The position numbers were made by a program, and so were the translations under genes. A DNA stretch of 64,000 nt, from positions 2,232,001-2,296,000 of the forward strand of contig NZ_CP145335.1 of the NCBI RefSeq assembly GCF_049568105.1, in the 5' to 3' direction. This DNA comes from Salinisphaera sp049568105 (GTDB taxonomy: Bacteria > Pseudomonadota > Gammaproteobacteria > Nevskiales > Salinisphaeraceae). Of this stretch, positions 36,389 to 46,132 are shown one piece after another. The notes beneath the pieces are model-generated. The model saw only the letters and a program-made list of their open reading frames with translations, did no database searches and was not told where the DNA came from. How positions within the stretch are numbered: the stretch's first letter is position 1; each line of letters opens with the position of its first letter.

Positions 36389-36970
36389 GGGATTCTCGTT
36401 TATTCATGGGCATCGACATACACCGGTACAGCTTATCTATCCCAAGCCCTAATGGCATCGACCGACGTATCCTGCTCTGCCTCGATTGGCGATCGCCGCT
36501 CGCGCTCAGCGCCGCGCACGACTTCAGCCGCAGGCGCGGCGACTAGTTGCGTCGCGGGTGTTCGGGCCCAGCCCGAGGCAAGCCGTTTCAGCGACTGATA
36601 ACGGCTGATTTTGCTGGCTTTCGGGCCACCTCCGACGTAAGGCGCTTGTTTCGGATCAGCATGAATCGGCATTCCGCGCCCGGTAAAAAATCCCTAGCGG
36701 CCGCAATGCGCCAGGCCCATTGTCGTTCCCAGCCTGTTTTTCGGGTGGCCATTCGCGGCCGAACGTGATCGCAGGTCAGGCCGCCGCAGGCTATGCCCGA
36801 CATCCCAAACAGCCGGGCAAAGTCGCCCTCGGTATCGACGATCGCTCGCTTCAACGAGCGACGCCGTTGCCCGAAAGAGCGGATGAGCCATGCCCGGCGA
36901 CACTCGGCCGCCGCTCTCGCTCGCTGCGGCAGTGCCTTCGCCTCAAAATGCTGGAGTGCTCAGGGCGGTA
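36389..36970. other. Intergenic, no gene recognised
   Basis: About 580 bp. Short frames on both strands lack motifs; not annotated as genes. Confidence 0.35.
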
Positions 36971-38293
36971 TCAACTCGCTTGTTCGGCCTCGAGCGGGTT
37001 GCGGATCAGGCCGGCCCCACCGGCGTCCTTCGGGAAGACGAAAGCTCGGCCATCGGCGAAGTTGGTCACACCGTTGAACTGGGGGGCAACGATCAGCCGA
37101 CCGCGGGCATCGATAAAGCCCCAGCCGAGTGTCTCGAACTCTTGATCCTGGCCGACCCCGGTCGCGAGTTCGACGCCCAGCAGCCCTTCGTGGAACCGGT
37201 GTTTGGCATCCACTATCGTCCGCCCCTGGTCATCCGAGAACGGAATCCGAGCGATACGTTGGCCATCACGATCGAGTGTTTCGATGTAGCCGTCCCGATT
37301 GTCGCTGCGTTGCCCGTCGACCGCGAACAACACAGTATCCTGGCCGTAGCCGCGGGGTTTGTGCTCGTAACGAGCCGGCACCACCACGTGGCCCTGGTCG
37401 TCGACAATGCCCCAATGCCCGTCGCGAGAGAACGGCGCCCGACCGTTGACGAAGCGCCCGAGCCGGCTCATGTCGTCGGCCAGACGAAAGCGCACCTGGC
37501 CTTTCGTATCGATCATGGCCCAGTCGTAGGTCTTTGGCTCAGGGCCCGACAGGCGGTCGTAGATTCGCGCCAATTCGTTGTCGCCTTTCGGTCCGGGCAC
37601 CGGCGTGGCGTCGATCGCGACCATGGCCAAGCCACCCGAGAACGGCCCGGCCTTGGGAAATGGTCGGTCGCGCAGCTTGTGGCCGTTCCGATCGACAAAA
37701 TTGAAACCACGCTCGCCATCCACGATCCACAGCCAACTGTCGTGGAAATCGTTCAGAGGATGGTGAAGACGAGCGTTGTGGGCGTCCACTCCGTGCCAAC
37801 CCGGCTGTACGTCGAGTACTGTGTGGCCGGCGCGGTCGATGAACTGCCAATCGCCGCTTTGGGTTTTGACCGCAGCGAGCCCCTCGGAAAAATCATGCGC
37901 CTCGATATAGTCCAGGCCGATCACGACCTTGCCTTGTCGGTCGATGAAGCCCCAGCGCTTGATCGGCTGCTCGCGTACATAACGCGCGACTGCGGCACGA
38001 CCGTTGTGAAAGGCTTCGGCTTCGTCGTACTCGGGGTCGACGACCAGCTCACCCTCGGTATCGACAAAGCCGTACCCGTATAGATCTTTTTCCGGCACCC
38101 GGGTGTGTACCTGGGCCAGCCCTTCCGAAAAAGTATGCACGCTGAACAGGCGATTGCGTGGCGGCTTGACATAGTCGGGCTTGGCCACGGCCGATGCCGA
38201 TGCCGATGCCGATGCCGATGCCGATGCCGATGCCGACAACATGCTAGAAACAACGATGAGGCCGGCCAGTAGCCAGCGACGGGATGGGCTCAT
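36971..38293 (-). CDS. Secreted WG-repeat protein with Ser-Ala repeat signal peptide
   Basis: 440 residues from ATG 38293 (MSPSRRWLLAGLIVVSSMLS). The signal peptide runs into a Ser-Ala repeat encoded by a hexanucleotide tandem repeat. The mature part has at least seven WG-type repeats: GYGFVDTEGELVVDPEYDEA, RWGFIDRQGKVVIGLDYIEA, WQFIDRAGHTVL, FNFVDRNGHKL, WAMIDTKGQVRF, HWGIVDDQGHVVVPARYE, and GWGFIDARGRLIVAPQFNGV. WG-repeat proteins form beta-propeller-like envelope domains of unknown function. The repeat-length polymorphism could alter export. Confidence 0.85.
   Translation of the reverse strand: MSPSRRWLLAGLIVVSSMLSASASASASASASASAVAKPDYVKPPRNRLFSVHTFSEGLAQVHTRVPEKDLYGYGFVDTEGELVVDPEYDEAEAFHNGRAAVARYVREQPIKRWGFIDRQGKVVIGLDYIEAHDFSEGLAAVKTQSGDWQFIDRAGHTVLDVQPGWHGVDAHNARLHHPLNDFHDSWLWIVDGERGFNFVDRNGHKLRDRPFPKAGPFSGGLAMVAIDATPVPGPKGDNELARIYDRLSGPEPKTYDWAMIDTKGQVRFRLADDMSRLGRFVNGRAPFSRDGHWGIVDDQGHVVVPARYEHKPRGYGQDTVLFAVDGQRSDNRDGYIETLDRDGQRIARIPFSDDQGRTIVDAKHRFHEGLLGVELATGVGQDQEFETLGWGFIDARGRLIVAPQFNGVTNFADGRAFVFPKDAGGAGLIRNPLEAEQAS
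38191..38236 (-). repeat. Hexanucleotide tandem repeat CCGATG (about 7.7 units)
   Basis: 46 bp of CCGATG repeats, each unit adding one Ser-Ala pair in frame in the WG-repeat protein's signal region. Such repeats mutate by slippage, and changes by whole units keep the frame. Confidence 0.92.
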
Positions 38294-38952
38294 GAGATAC
38301 GGTGTCCGGTCACGGGTATGAGTGGATAACAACGGGCACGGCCGCCAAGGCGCCGGTAGCGCCCGCCGAACCGGTCTGCCAGCAAAACTTAGCAGAAAAC
38401 CCCGCCCACAACGCCCGCGGCCGACGCCCAGCTCGACCGTGCTCGACCGTGCTCGGACCGTCAGCCGGTCGGTCTTTGCCCGGCCAGGTCGACAGCCAGA
38501 CCCGGCGAGCTGGCGCGAGCGAGTACCAGGGCCGGTTGATGGGTCGTAACGCCCCGAGCCCGGCGCTTTCCGGATACCACGACGATGGCAGCCAGACCAG
38601 GCATAGCGAACGCGGCCGCGTCGTGCTTCTATGCGCATGATCGACAACATGGGATGACTATACGACAGCGTCTGTCCCTCGGGCTCCGCCCTATTGAGAA
38701 CCAACCCTCGGCGCGCCGTCGCGTAGCGAGTCGGGGCCGGCACGCCACGACCACTTGCACGCTGCCCTCCGATGGGCGGACCCAGTGCGACGCTCGCATG
38801 GCACCTCGATGGCCTGGGCGTCGACCGTTTTGGTGAACGAGCGCTATCGCAGGCTTCGACGGGACGCCTGGCCAGCACCGCCTATCCTGCTGTGGCGTTG
38901 AGCCGCTGGAACACAGCCACATCCGATACACGGCCGATTGCGTAAACCGGGT
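38294..38952. other. Intergenic, no gene recognised
   Basis: About 660 bp between divergent genes. A short tandem CGACCGTGCT repeat lies near 38432-38452. No promoter was decided. Confidence 0.4.
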
Positions 38953-40338
38953 ATGGCTAGCGATCGGTCTTCCCAAAACGCGATTCTGTGGTTCAAGAAC
39001 GATCTGCGCCTCGACGACAATCCAGCGCTGAATCAGGCTGCCGCCGCCGATACGCTGGTCTGTGTGTACTGTGTCGACCGGCGTTTCGATACCCAGACGA
39101 TCTTCGGCACGCCGAAGATTGGCCGGCATCGCCAAGCCTTCATCGGCGAATCGCTCACCGCCTTGGACACCGAGCTGCGCGCGCGCGGCGGGCAGCTTGT
39201 CGTCTGTCGCGGTGAACCGGAGCACACACTGCTCGAACTGGTCCAACGTCTTGGCGCGAATACGGTCTGGGCCGAAGACGAACGCGCCCCGGAAGAGCTT
39301 GCCCAGCTCGAGCGCGTACGCGCTGCCCTTGGCAACACCGCTGCGCTACGAACCGCTCCCGACAACACGCTCTACCAGGCTAACGATCTGCCGTTCGCCG
39401 TCGCCGATATACCGCGGACCTATACCCGGTTTCGCAAGGCCGTAGAAAAGCATATCGCCGTCGATGCCCCGGTGGCCGCGCCACAGCGCTTGCCCGGGCC
39501 GCCAGAGGCCGCGGCGGCCATGACCGAACGGTTCGCAACCATCGATTGGCCCAGCAACGACACGCCCTTTGTCGGCAGCGAGTGCGCCGCGCATGCACGG
39601 CTCGATCACTACTTCTGGCACAGCGACCGCATCGCGAGCTACAAGGCGACCCGCAACGGCCTGCTTGGGCTGGATGACTCGTCCAAATTGTCACCCTGGC
39701 TGGCCTTGGGCTGTATCTCGGCACGCCGTATTGCGGCCGTACTTGCCGATTACGAAGATCAAGTGGTCGCGAACGAATCGACCTACTGGCTGCTTTTCGA
39801 ACTGCGCTGGCGCGAGTTCTTTCACTGGATCCTGGCCGCGGAAGGCGGCCGGCTATTCCAGCGCGGCGGCCTCCAGGACCGGACCGATCGACCGACCGCA
39901 GCCGAGCCGGAACGGTTGCAGGCCTGGCAGCACGGCCGTACCGGCCTGCCGTTCATCGATGCCGGCATGCGCGAACTGGCTACGACCGGCTATCTTTCCA
40001 ATCGCGCGCGCCAGAACGTTGCCAGCTATCTGGCCCATGATCTCGCTCAAGACTGGCGCTATGGCGCGGCCTGGTTCGAGGCACAGCTCGTCGACTACGA
40101 CGCCGCCAGCAACTGGGGCAATTGGGCGACCGTGGCCGGTGTCGGGACTGACAAGCGCGATCAGCGATTCGACGTACTCGCTCAGGCCGAGCGCTATGAT
40201 CCGCAGGCGGCGTATATCACCTACTGGATCCCAGAACTGGGCGCATTGCCGGTCGCCGAACGACACCGACCGTGGCAGGTCGACGCCGATACCTTGGCGG
40301 CCACGGGCTATCCACGAATCGCCTATCCGCCGGGCTGA
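38953..40338 (+). CDS. Cryptochrome DASH/photolyase-family protein
   Basis: 461 residues from ATG 38953; a TTG five codons upstream is possible. The N-terminal photolyase domain (ILWFKNDLRLDDNPALNQAA) leads to the FAD-binding domain: SYKATRNGLLGLDDSSKLSP, WLALGCISARR, LLFELRWREFFHWIL, DYDAASNWGNWATVAGVGTD, and YITYWIPELGAL. The GLLGLDDSSKLSPWLALG and NWATVAGVG motifs are those of cryptochrome DASH proteins, which repair pyrimidine dimers in single-stranded DNA. The length is shorter than many DASH proteins (~430-500), but the core is complete. Confidence 0.92.
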   Translation: MASDRSSQNAILWFKNDLRLDDNPALNQAAAADTLVCVYCVDRRFDTQTIFGTPKIGRHRQAFIGESLTALDTELRARGGQLVVCRGEPEHTLLELVQRLGANTVWAEDERAPEELAQLERVRAALGNTAALRTAPDNTLYQANDLPFAVADIPRTYTRFRKAVEKHIAVDAPVAAPQRLPGPPEAAAAMTERFATIDWPSNDTPFVGSECAAHARLDHYFWHSDRIASYKATRNGLLGLDDSSKLSPWLALGCISARRIAAVLADYEDQVVANESTYWLLFELRWREFFHWILAAEGGRLFQRGGLQDRTDRPTAAEPERLQAWQHGRTGLPFIDAGMRELATTGYLSNRARQNVASYLAHDLAQDWRYGAAWFEAQLVDYDAASNWGNWATVAGVGTDKRDQRFDVLAQAERYDPQAAYITYWIPELGALPVAERHRPWQVDADTLAATGYPRIAYPPG

Positions 40339-40483
40339 GCCGCGTATCGCCCGCGCCTCTGTCCGGCCGGGCGCCCGCATTCGAAATACATCGCTTAACC
40401 TGGTGTCGCGCCGGGCGGCCCCGTAAACATCAAAGGCGCTCACCCGAAGACCGATCCCCGATTTCGAGATCGGATACCAAGCC

Positions 40484-41620
40484 TTGCTGCGGCCGATAGA
40501 CCTTCTTGTCGCTGCGCCGATACCGCTTTACTGGCGGCCAGTTCCAAAGCGTCCGGTTACACTACGTCCGCTATCCGCTGCCGGCTGCTGTCGCCGAACG
40601 AGTCGTCGTGATTTTCGCGCCCTGCCATCGTCCGAACTGGGTTATGTTCTACTAGTCTCTGCGGCCACCTTTCTGCTGCTCTGTGCTGGGGCCATCGTGC
40701 GGTTCGTCAGCCCGCGCTGGCGGCGCTTGTGTCGAAACCATTGGATGGCGCGCACTGTAGTGTTCGGCCTGCTCGGGCTGGACAGTCTGCCGTTCATCGC
40801 GACCCAGCTGTTAGCCGGCTATGTCATCGTCGGCGCCTTGTATGACCAAGCCGCGCGACGGACCACTCTGGAGGCTCCGCGTACGCTCCAGGGCATTACC
40901 ATGCCGTCCGGGACGCGCCTGACACTGCGCGATCCCGACCGCCCGGCTTCTTTCGAATCCGCCCGCTTTCCCAAGCCGGTTTCGGTCTACGGTTTCGAGA
41001 CCGCACGCCTCACGCGGCATCTAGCGCCCGCGCCCGGCGACGCCGTACTGAGCCTGGCCGATGATCAGGATTGGAACGGTTGGCGATGCCGCGCAGGACA
41101 GCCACTCAACGTCACGTTGAACGACGATGGCCGCCGGGCGGCCATTCGGTCCTGTGTCCTTACCGCAAGCCAAACGCTGGGCGAAACTCTGCTACCGGCC
41201 GGTAGCGCGCTACGTACCTCAAGCGGGGCTCGCTATGTCGACGGCCGCCGTGGCGCCGATCGCTGGATCGTGCGACCGCCCCAAAACAGCTCGATTCCGG
41301 TGGCCGGTGCCCATTTGAAGGCCGTTCTGCGGCTCGATAGCCAACGCCATCTGCTGTCGGCCAGGGGTGCCCTAACTGCCCCGCTCTCGCTGGGAACAAT
41401 GCATTATCCCAGTGGGACCGCCATAAGGCTGTCCTTCGATGGCCAGACCGGGGCACCAAGCGCATGGCTTCTGAGCCCTGGCCGGGGTCAGACTGCACGG
41501 CGCGACGACGGCCCAGATGTCGAATTCGGGGTTGCCGTCGCGCACCACAGCAACGGCGACGTCGAGCAGCGGCTCAGCAATCGCGAGGCCGGTTTTTACC
41601 ACATCCGCCCGCTTCGATAA
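40484..41620 (+). CDS. Hypothetical membrane-anchored protein
   Basis: Up to 378 residues; the frame opens at a TTG with no clear Shine-Dalgarno, so the real start is uncertain. Two N-terminal hydrophobic segments (LGYVLLVSAATFLLLCAGAI and ARTVVFGLLGLDSLPFIATQ) suggest membrane anchoring. The remainder looks extracytoplasmic, with repeated MPSGTRLTLRDPDRP and MHYPSGTAIRLSFDGQTG strands. No family was recognised. Codon use supports coding. Confidence 0.6.
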   Translation: MLRPIDLLVAAPIPLYWRPVPKRPVTLRPLSAAGCCRRTSRRDFRALPSSELGYVLLVSAATFLLLCAGAIVRFVSPRWRRLCRNHWMARTVVFGLLGLDSLPFIATQLLAGYVIVGALYDQAARRTTLEAPRTLQGITMPSGTRLTLRDPDRPASFESARFPKPVSVYGFETARLTRHLAPAPGDAVLSLADDQDWNGWRCRAGQPLNVTLNDDGRRAAIRSCVLTASQTLGETLLPAGSALRTSSGARYVDGRRGADRWIVRPPQNSSIPVAGAHLKAVLRLDSQRHLLSARGALTAPLSLGTMHYPSGTAIRLSFDGQTGAPSAWLLSPGRGQTARRDDGPDVEFGVAVAHHSNGDVEQRLSNREAGFYHIRPLR

Positions 41621-41678
41621 CCGTCCGCCGCTCGGCCCGAACGCCATGAAACGCCTGATACCAACGGCTACGCGGCGA

Positions 41679-41900
41679 TTATTCGACCGCGCCTACGGCT
41701 CGGCTGAGCGCGGCCGGGCCGCTGTATTCTTCGTCTGGCAGCGCATCGAGTACGGTACGCACATTGAGCGGCGCGCCCTGTTGTTCGGCATGCGCCATGA
41801 GCTGCGCCTTAGAGGCCGGATAATCGATACCGGTGAGATATTCCTGAATCTTCGCCGGGCTCGCATGGTCGTAGCTGGTCATGAAATCGTAGCTCGACAT
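41679..41900 (-). CDS. DUF2795 small protein
   Basis: 73 residues from ATG 41900, preceded by GGAG at 6-base spacing. The central KIQEYLTGIDYPASKAQLMA and VLDALPDEEY match DUF2795, a family of small stress-linked or acid-tolerant proteins with no firm function. It is a single gene, transcribed toward the hypothetical membrane protein. Confidence 0.75.
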   Translation of the reverse strand: MSSYDFMTSYDHASPAKIQEYLTGIDYPASKAQLMAHAEQQGAPLNVRTVLDALPDEEYSGPAALSRAVGAVE

Positions 41901-42646
41901 AAGAACTCCGTTTGAATAAACATCCACCCTGCCAGCCCGCGGGTCCCATCCACTATCAGATAAAGCCCGTATGCGGCTCCAAATCCGTTGCTATTCGGCC
42001 GAGCGCTGCGTTGGCGTTCTCGACAGCGTCGCGCGGCCAGGCACGAATCGCGACTCATAGCGCGGGCGACGACAACGCGGGCAACGCCGCACGCCGGTAT
42101 TTTCACGCCCGAGCAAACCTTTCGTCTCTGACATAGAACGACGCGGCGAGGCTCTCGTTGCGCGTCGGCAACAGCGCCCAAAACGGTTGGATGCGGACCG
42201 CATTTCGACACCATCCGACCGAGCCCATGGGCTTCGAGATACGGGCCAGCGCTGTCGGCAGCCAGAGTCGGTATTTACGACGATACACAGACAGCAGACC
42301 GCCTGGGCTGACGGCGCGAGCGCGCGGCACGATACCGAGTCACGGGCCGTGATCGTTTATCGATAGCCTACGCCGGGGCATTCGCCGCCCGGCCAGGCTC
42401 GCGACGAGTCGATCGAAGCGCTCCGCCTTTCCGCAAACCGGCCCTGCCGGCTATGGCTTTTGCTCCTGGCGGACCCGCATACAACTTTAGTCGGACTATC
42501 TTACATCGCGACACAACGCTAACAGTTTGATTGTATGGGCACTTCTATTTATATGGCCTATACAACGGCTATCGGCTCGTCGATATTCTTGACAGCGGGC
42601 GCGCGTTCCAACTTCTATCTAACTGATATTACTCGTTATTTTCTGT
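41901..42646. other. Intergenic, no gene recognised
   Basis: About 750 bp. Several short frames lack motifs. AT-rich near 42530-42600. Confidence 0.4.
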
Positions 42647-42662
42647 TGGCACATTTCTCGCT
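42647..42662 (+). promoter_or_regulatory. Probable sigma-54 promoter for the PEP-CTERM protein gene
   Basis: TGGCACATTTCTCGCT matches the -24/-12 pattern TGGCAC-N5-TTGCW, with GC kept at -12 and one mismatch (TCGCT for TTGCT). It lies 58 bp before the start codon. PEP-CTERM genes are often controlled by sigma-54 with PrsR. Confidence 0.6.
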
Positions 42663-42720
42663 CTAGGCAGGCACCACCCGCTTTGGGGGTGGACTCAATT
42701 CACAAGCACTGGAATGTCAG

Positions 42721-43374
42721 ATGATCACCTTGGGACCGACCATTCGTACCGCGATCGCCGCCGTTTTTGCTCTTGGTATCAGCGCGAGCGCCGCTGCGAC
42801 CACCATTACCCTGGATTACACGACCGATGCCGATGGCGTCGCGACCTCGGCCGTCGAGGGCGTCACCACGGTCGATTTCAACCAGGGCTGTGGCTATGCA
42901 AGCTGTAGTGGCGTCTATCCCCTGGTCACCCACGCCCCTTCCGCCGCTTCGCTGGCCGGCCGCACCAACAACACCCAGTACCTGAACCAAAGCGCCGGCA
43001 CAGCGATTTTCAGCCTGGGTACGACCGCCAATTACTTTGGCCTGCTCTGGGACTCGATCGACTACTTCAATACCATCAGCTTCGTCGATGATGGGCGTCA
43101 GATCGCACGCTATACCGGCAACACGCTGGTCCAGGCCGTACAGGCCGACGGCGGCAACCTCGCCATGGGCGACAGCGCCTATATTAACTTTTTCGACCTG
43201 CCGGAATTCGACACGGTGCGAATCACCGACAATATTTCGAACTTCGAATCCGACAACCACGCCTACGGCATGGTGGATACCAGCGAAGTACCGGAGCCCA
43301 CTTCGGTAGCCCTGTTCGGGCTTGGCCTGCTACTACTGATCACCGGTCTGATGCGGCGCCGGGCCCACCGCTAA
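42721..43374 (+). CDS. PEP-CTERM sorting domain protein
   Basis: 217 residues. A signal peptide (AIAAVFALGISASAAATT) leads to a secreted domain with one Cys pair region (CGYASC). The C-terminus has VPEPTSVALFGLGLLLLITG followed by LMRRRAHR, the canonical PEP-CTERM signal cut by exosortase and used for anchoring extracellular matrix proteins. An upstream sigma-54-like promoter supports coordinated control. The exosortase and EPS genes are not in this window. It is followed by a hairpin terminator. Confidence 0.92.
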   Translation: MITLGPTIRTAIAAVFALGISASAAATTITLDYTTDADGVATSAVEGVTTVDFNQGCGYASCSGVYPLVTHAPSAASLAGRTNNTQYLNQSAGTAIFSLGTTANYFGLLWDSIDYFNTISFVDDGRQIARYTGNTLVQAVQADGGNLAMGDSAYINFFDLPEFDTVRITDNISNFESDNHAYGMVDTSEVPEPTSVALFGLGLLLLITGLMRRRAHR

Positions 43375-43396
43375 GCGGTCGCGATGACTCAGCGCC

Positions 43397-43426
43397 CGAC
43401 AAGACCCGCGAGAGCGGGTCTTGTCG
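43397..43426. terminator. Bidirectional hairpin between convergent genes
   Basis: A perfect 13-bp stem CGACAAGACCCGC/GCGGGTCTTGTCG with a GAGA loop, between the PEP-CTERM gene and the SLC13 permease gene. No long T tract follows. Confidence 0.75.
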
Positions 43427-43511
43427 CTTGCCGGTACCCGATTGGGCTCACCTATAGAAGCTGCTCCGGGCAAAGCCTCGCTTGGCAACCCGCAGGCCGG
43501 GCCGGCAACGC

Positions 43512-44906
43512 TCAGAGTGCCAAGCCGACAAACTGCCAATAGCCGTAGTAGAAGCCCACCATCAACAGCGAGAACAATGGCGCCAGCACCGCGCTCAAAC
43601 CGATCAGATCGGCGGCATTCCAGGGCGCGTCGTCGTCATAGAAGACCAGAATCGCCTTGGAGCTGACCGGCAGGGTCAGGCAGTAGTCCATGGCAAGACT
43701 GGTGATGAATACCACCGCCGTAGCATCCAGATCGAGCCGCCCGGCGATTGCCAACAGCGGCGGCAGCAAAGCCGCCGCGCGCGCCGTGTGCGAGATCATA
43801 TATAGATGCGATGTCACGCCGATCAAGATCAGCGCGGCAAGTATGACGAGCGTGGCCCGCCCCTCCTGCAACCCACTTACAGCCATGAGCCGATCGACGA
43901 TCCATGGCGCAGCGCCCGAATCCAGCAGCGCATGGCCCAGCATCAGCGCGGCCGCAACGAACACCACCAGATTCCAGCTGACCGCATGAATGCCGGTCTT
44001 CCAGTCGATCGGACCCAGCCCGGGGCTCGTCAGCGCCGCGGCACCCAGCACTGCCACAAGGGCAACGCCCAGTGGCTGCCAACTTTCGCTTAGCCAGAGC
44101 GCGATCATGACCCCGGCGATGGCGAGGGTGCGCCATTCGGCGCTCGATAGCGGCCCCAAAGCCTCGGTGGCCGGCGTCAGTCGACGCGCACGTTGTTCCC
44201 CATCGAGATACAGATAGGCAATGACGCCGGTGGCCAACAGACTGGCCGCGATACCCAGCGGCAGCCCCCAGATCAGCCAGCTGCCGAACCCGATATGCTC
44301 GCCGGCAATCCGTCCGAGCATATGATCGGCAACCAGATGCGACCCCGCGCCGATCAAGCTGGCCACCGTGGAAATCGTGATCACGGCAGGAAACAGCAGG
44401 CCGAAGGCACGGGCGATCCGCCGGTCGTCGGCGGCCTCGGCCAGACTGTCATACAGCGGACGCACCACGGCCGCACGGCCCGACGTCGACGGCAGCACCA
44501 GCGCCAACGGGATCAACCCGATATTCAGCCGCCACATGAGCTGATCGACGCGCGTCGAGCCGGGCATCAGTGCGGTGGTGAAACGGCTGGCCAGACCCGT
44601 TTCCTGGATGGCGGCTCCGAGCATGAACGCACCGATGATCAGCCAGACGATATCCGATCCCAGGGCTGAGAACAGGGTGTCGGAATCGGCCGCGCCGCTG
44701 AGAACCAGAAACAGGGCTGCCGTCAGAGCGATCCAGGCCGGCTCGATCCGGGTCAGGATCCAGCCAATGGCAGCCCCAAGGAAAGCAAACAGGGCCAGAC
44801 GGCCATCACTGGCGAGCCCGCTCGGCCAATAGACCGCGAACGCGGCCACGCCGAGCAGGATCACGGCGGCGCCTCGGCGAAGCACCGATCGCAGGGAAGA
44901 CGCCAT
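43512..44906 (-). CDS. SLC13 (DASS)-family permease
   Basis: 464 residues with about 11 hydrophobic segments (for example AVILLGVAAFAVYWPSGLA, WIALTAALFLVLSGAADSDT, VWLIIGAFMLGAAIQETGLA, WNLVVFVAAALMLGHALLDS). Two re-entrant-like motifs (LPSTSGRAAVVRPL and PVSSKAILVF) correspond to the SNT-type ion/carboxylate sites. The family imports dicarboxylates or other anions with Na+ or H+. It follows the glycerate kinase gene by 11 bp in the same direction, so glycerate or a related hydroxyacid is a likely substrate. Confidence 0.87.
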   Translation of the reverse strand: MASSLRSVLRRGAAVILLGVAAFAVYWPSGLASDGRLALFAFLGAAIGWILTRIEPAWIALTAALFLVLSGAADSDTLFSALGSDIVWLIIGAFMLGAAIQETGLASRFTTALMPGSTRVDQLMWRLNIGLIPLALVLPSTSGRAAVVRPLYDSLAEAADDRRIARAFGLLFPAVITISTVASLIGAGSHLVADHMLGRIAGEHIGFGSWLIWGLPLGIAASLLATGVIAYLYLDGEQRARRLTPATEALGPLSSAEWRTLAIAGVMIALWLSESWQPLGVALVAVLGAAALTSPGLGPIDWKTGIHAVSWNLVVFVAAALMLGHALLDSGAAPWIVDRLMAVSGLQEGRATLVILAALILIGVTSHLYMISHTARAAALLPPLLAIAGRLDLDATAVVFITSLAMDYCLTLPVSSKAILVFYDDDAPWNAADLIGLSAVLAPLFSLLMVGFYYGYWQFVGLAL

Positions 44907-44917
44907 GGGCGGCTGGC

Positions 44918-46132
44918 TCAGCCGTCGGCGCTGTCGAGCGCGGCGGCGGCCGTGTGTGGACCGAGATTGGTATTGCCCGCCCCCAGGCGGCCGAAAACCA
45001 CACCGGCGAGAAACGTTCGAATCAGGTGTTCGGAAATATGCTCGAGCGCCGTCGAGGTTTCCTGAATCGCTTCTTCGATCGACTGCGGGCGCTCGCTGAT
45101 CGAGAAATAAGCGTGCACGCCCTCGTCCAGAATCACCTCCGCGGTAGGGTCGACAATACCGGCGAGCACGATCACCGGTTTACCAGCAGCCGCGCCCCGC
45201 CGACCGAGCTCGGCCGGGATCTTGCCGTTGGCCGATTTATAGTCCAAACCGCCCTCGGCGGTCAGGATCAGATCGGCGTTTTGGATTGCATCGTCGACCT
45301 GGAACAGTGGGAACAGATATTCGAAACGCGAAACCAGATGCGCGCCGAGCACCCCGGCCAAACCGGCGCCGCAGCCTCCCGAAGCCCCACCGCCTGGCAG
45401 CTCGGCCACGACATGGCCACAGTCGCGCTCGATGATATCGGCCCAACGCTGCATTGCCTGGGCCAGCGTATCGACGGTATCGTCGTCGGCGCCTTTCTGT
45501 GGGCCGAACACCCGGGCCACGCCGTGCTCGCCGGTCAGTATGTTTTCGGTATTGCAGGCGACTTCGATGGTGGTCTCGGCCAGACGGGGGTCGAGACTCC
45601 GGTCGTCGATTTCAGTCAGATCGCACAGCCCGATCCCACCTTCGGCAATCTCGTCGCCGTTGGCATCGAGCAGGCGGGCGCCCAGGGCACGGCACAGCCC
45701 TGCCCCGCCGTCATTGATTCCGGAGTCGCCGCAGCCGATCACGATATGGCGCGCACCGCGATCGAGGGCTGCCTCGATCAGCTCACCGACACCGCGAGAA
45801 CTGGTCTGCAAAAGATCGGTAGCGCTTGCGTCGATCTGTTGCAGCCCAGCCGCTTCGGCCAGCTCAATCACCGCGCGACCGTCCGACAGGATGGCATAAC
45901 GGGCCTCGACCGCCCCGCCATCGGGCGTGGTCACCGTTCGGGTATGGATCTCGCCGCCCGCCATGCGCTGCAGCGTGGTCACCGTACCTTCGCCGCCGTC
46001 GGCCAAGGCCAGTTCGGCTACGGTCAGATCGGGCGCTGCACGACGCACACCGCATGCGATGGCCTCGACTACCGCTTCGGCGCGCAGACCTTCCTTATAA
46101 CCACCAGAGGCCACAAGGACACGAAGACTCAA
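44918..46132 (-). CDS. Glycerate 2-kinase (GarK/GlxK class)
   Basis: About 404 residues; the assigned start is a TTG (46132) because no ATG with a Shine-Dalgarno exists near RVLVASGGYKEGLRAEAVVE, and the true start remains unsure. GarK-class motifs: LADGGEGTVTTL, IGCGDSGINDGGAGLCRALG, GPQKGADDDTVDTL, LPGGGASGGCGAGLAG and LTAEGGLDYKSANGKIP. It phosphorylates glycerate to 2-phosphoglycerate. It is first in a two-gene unit with the SLC13 permease. Confidence 0.9.
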   Translation of the reverse strand: MSLRVLVASGGYKEGLRAEAVVEAIACGVRRAAPDLTVAELALADGGEGTVTTLQRMAGGEIHTRTVTTPDGGAVEARYAILSDGRAVIELAEAAGLQQIDASATDLLQTSSRGVGELIEAALDRGARHIVIGCGDSGINDGGAGLCRALGARLLDANGDEIAEGGIGLCDLTEIDDRSLDPRLAETTIEVACNTENILTGEHGVARVFGPQKGADDDTVDTLAQAMQRWADIIERDCGHVVAELPGGGASGGCGAGLAGVLGAHLVSRFEYLFPLFQVDDAIQNADLILTAEGGLDYKSANGKIPAELGRRGAAAGKPVIVLAGIVDPTAEVILDEGVHAYFSISERPQSIEEAIQETSTALEHISEHLIRTFLAGVVFGRLGAGNTNLGPHTAAAALDSADG

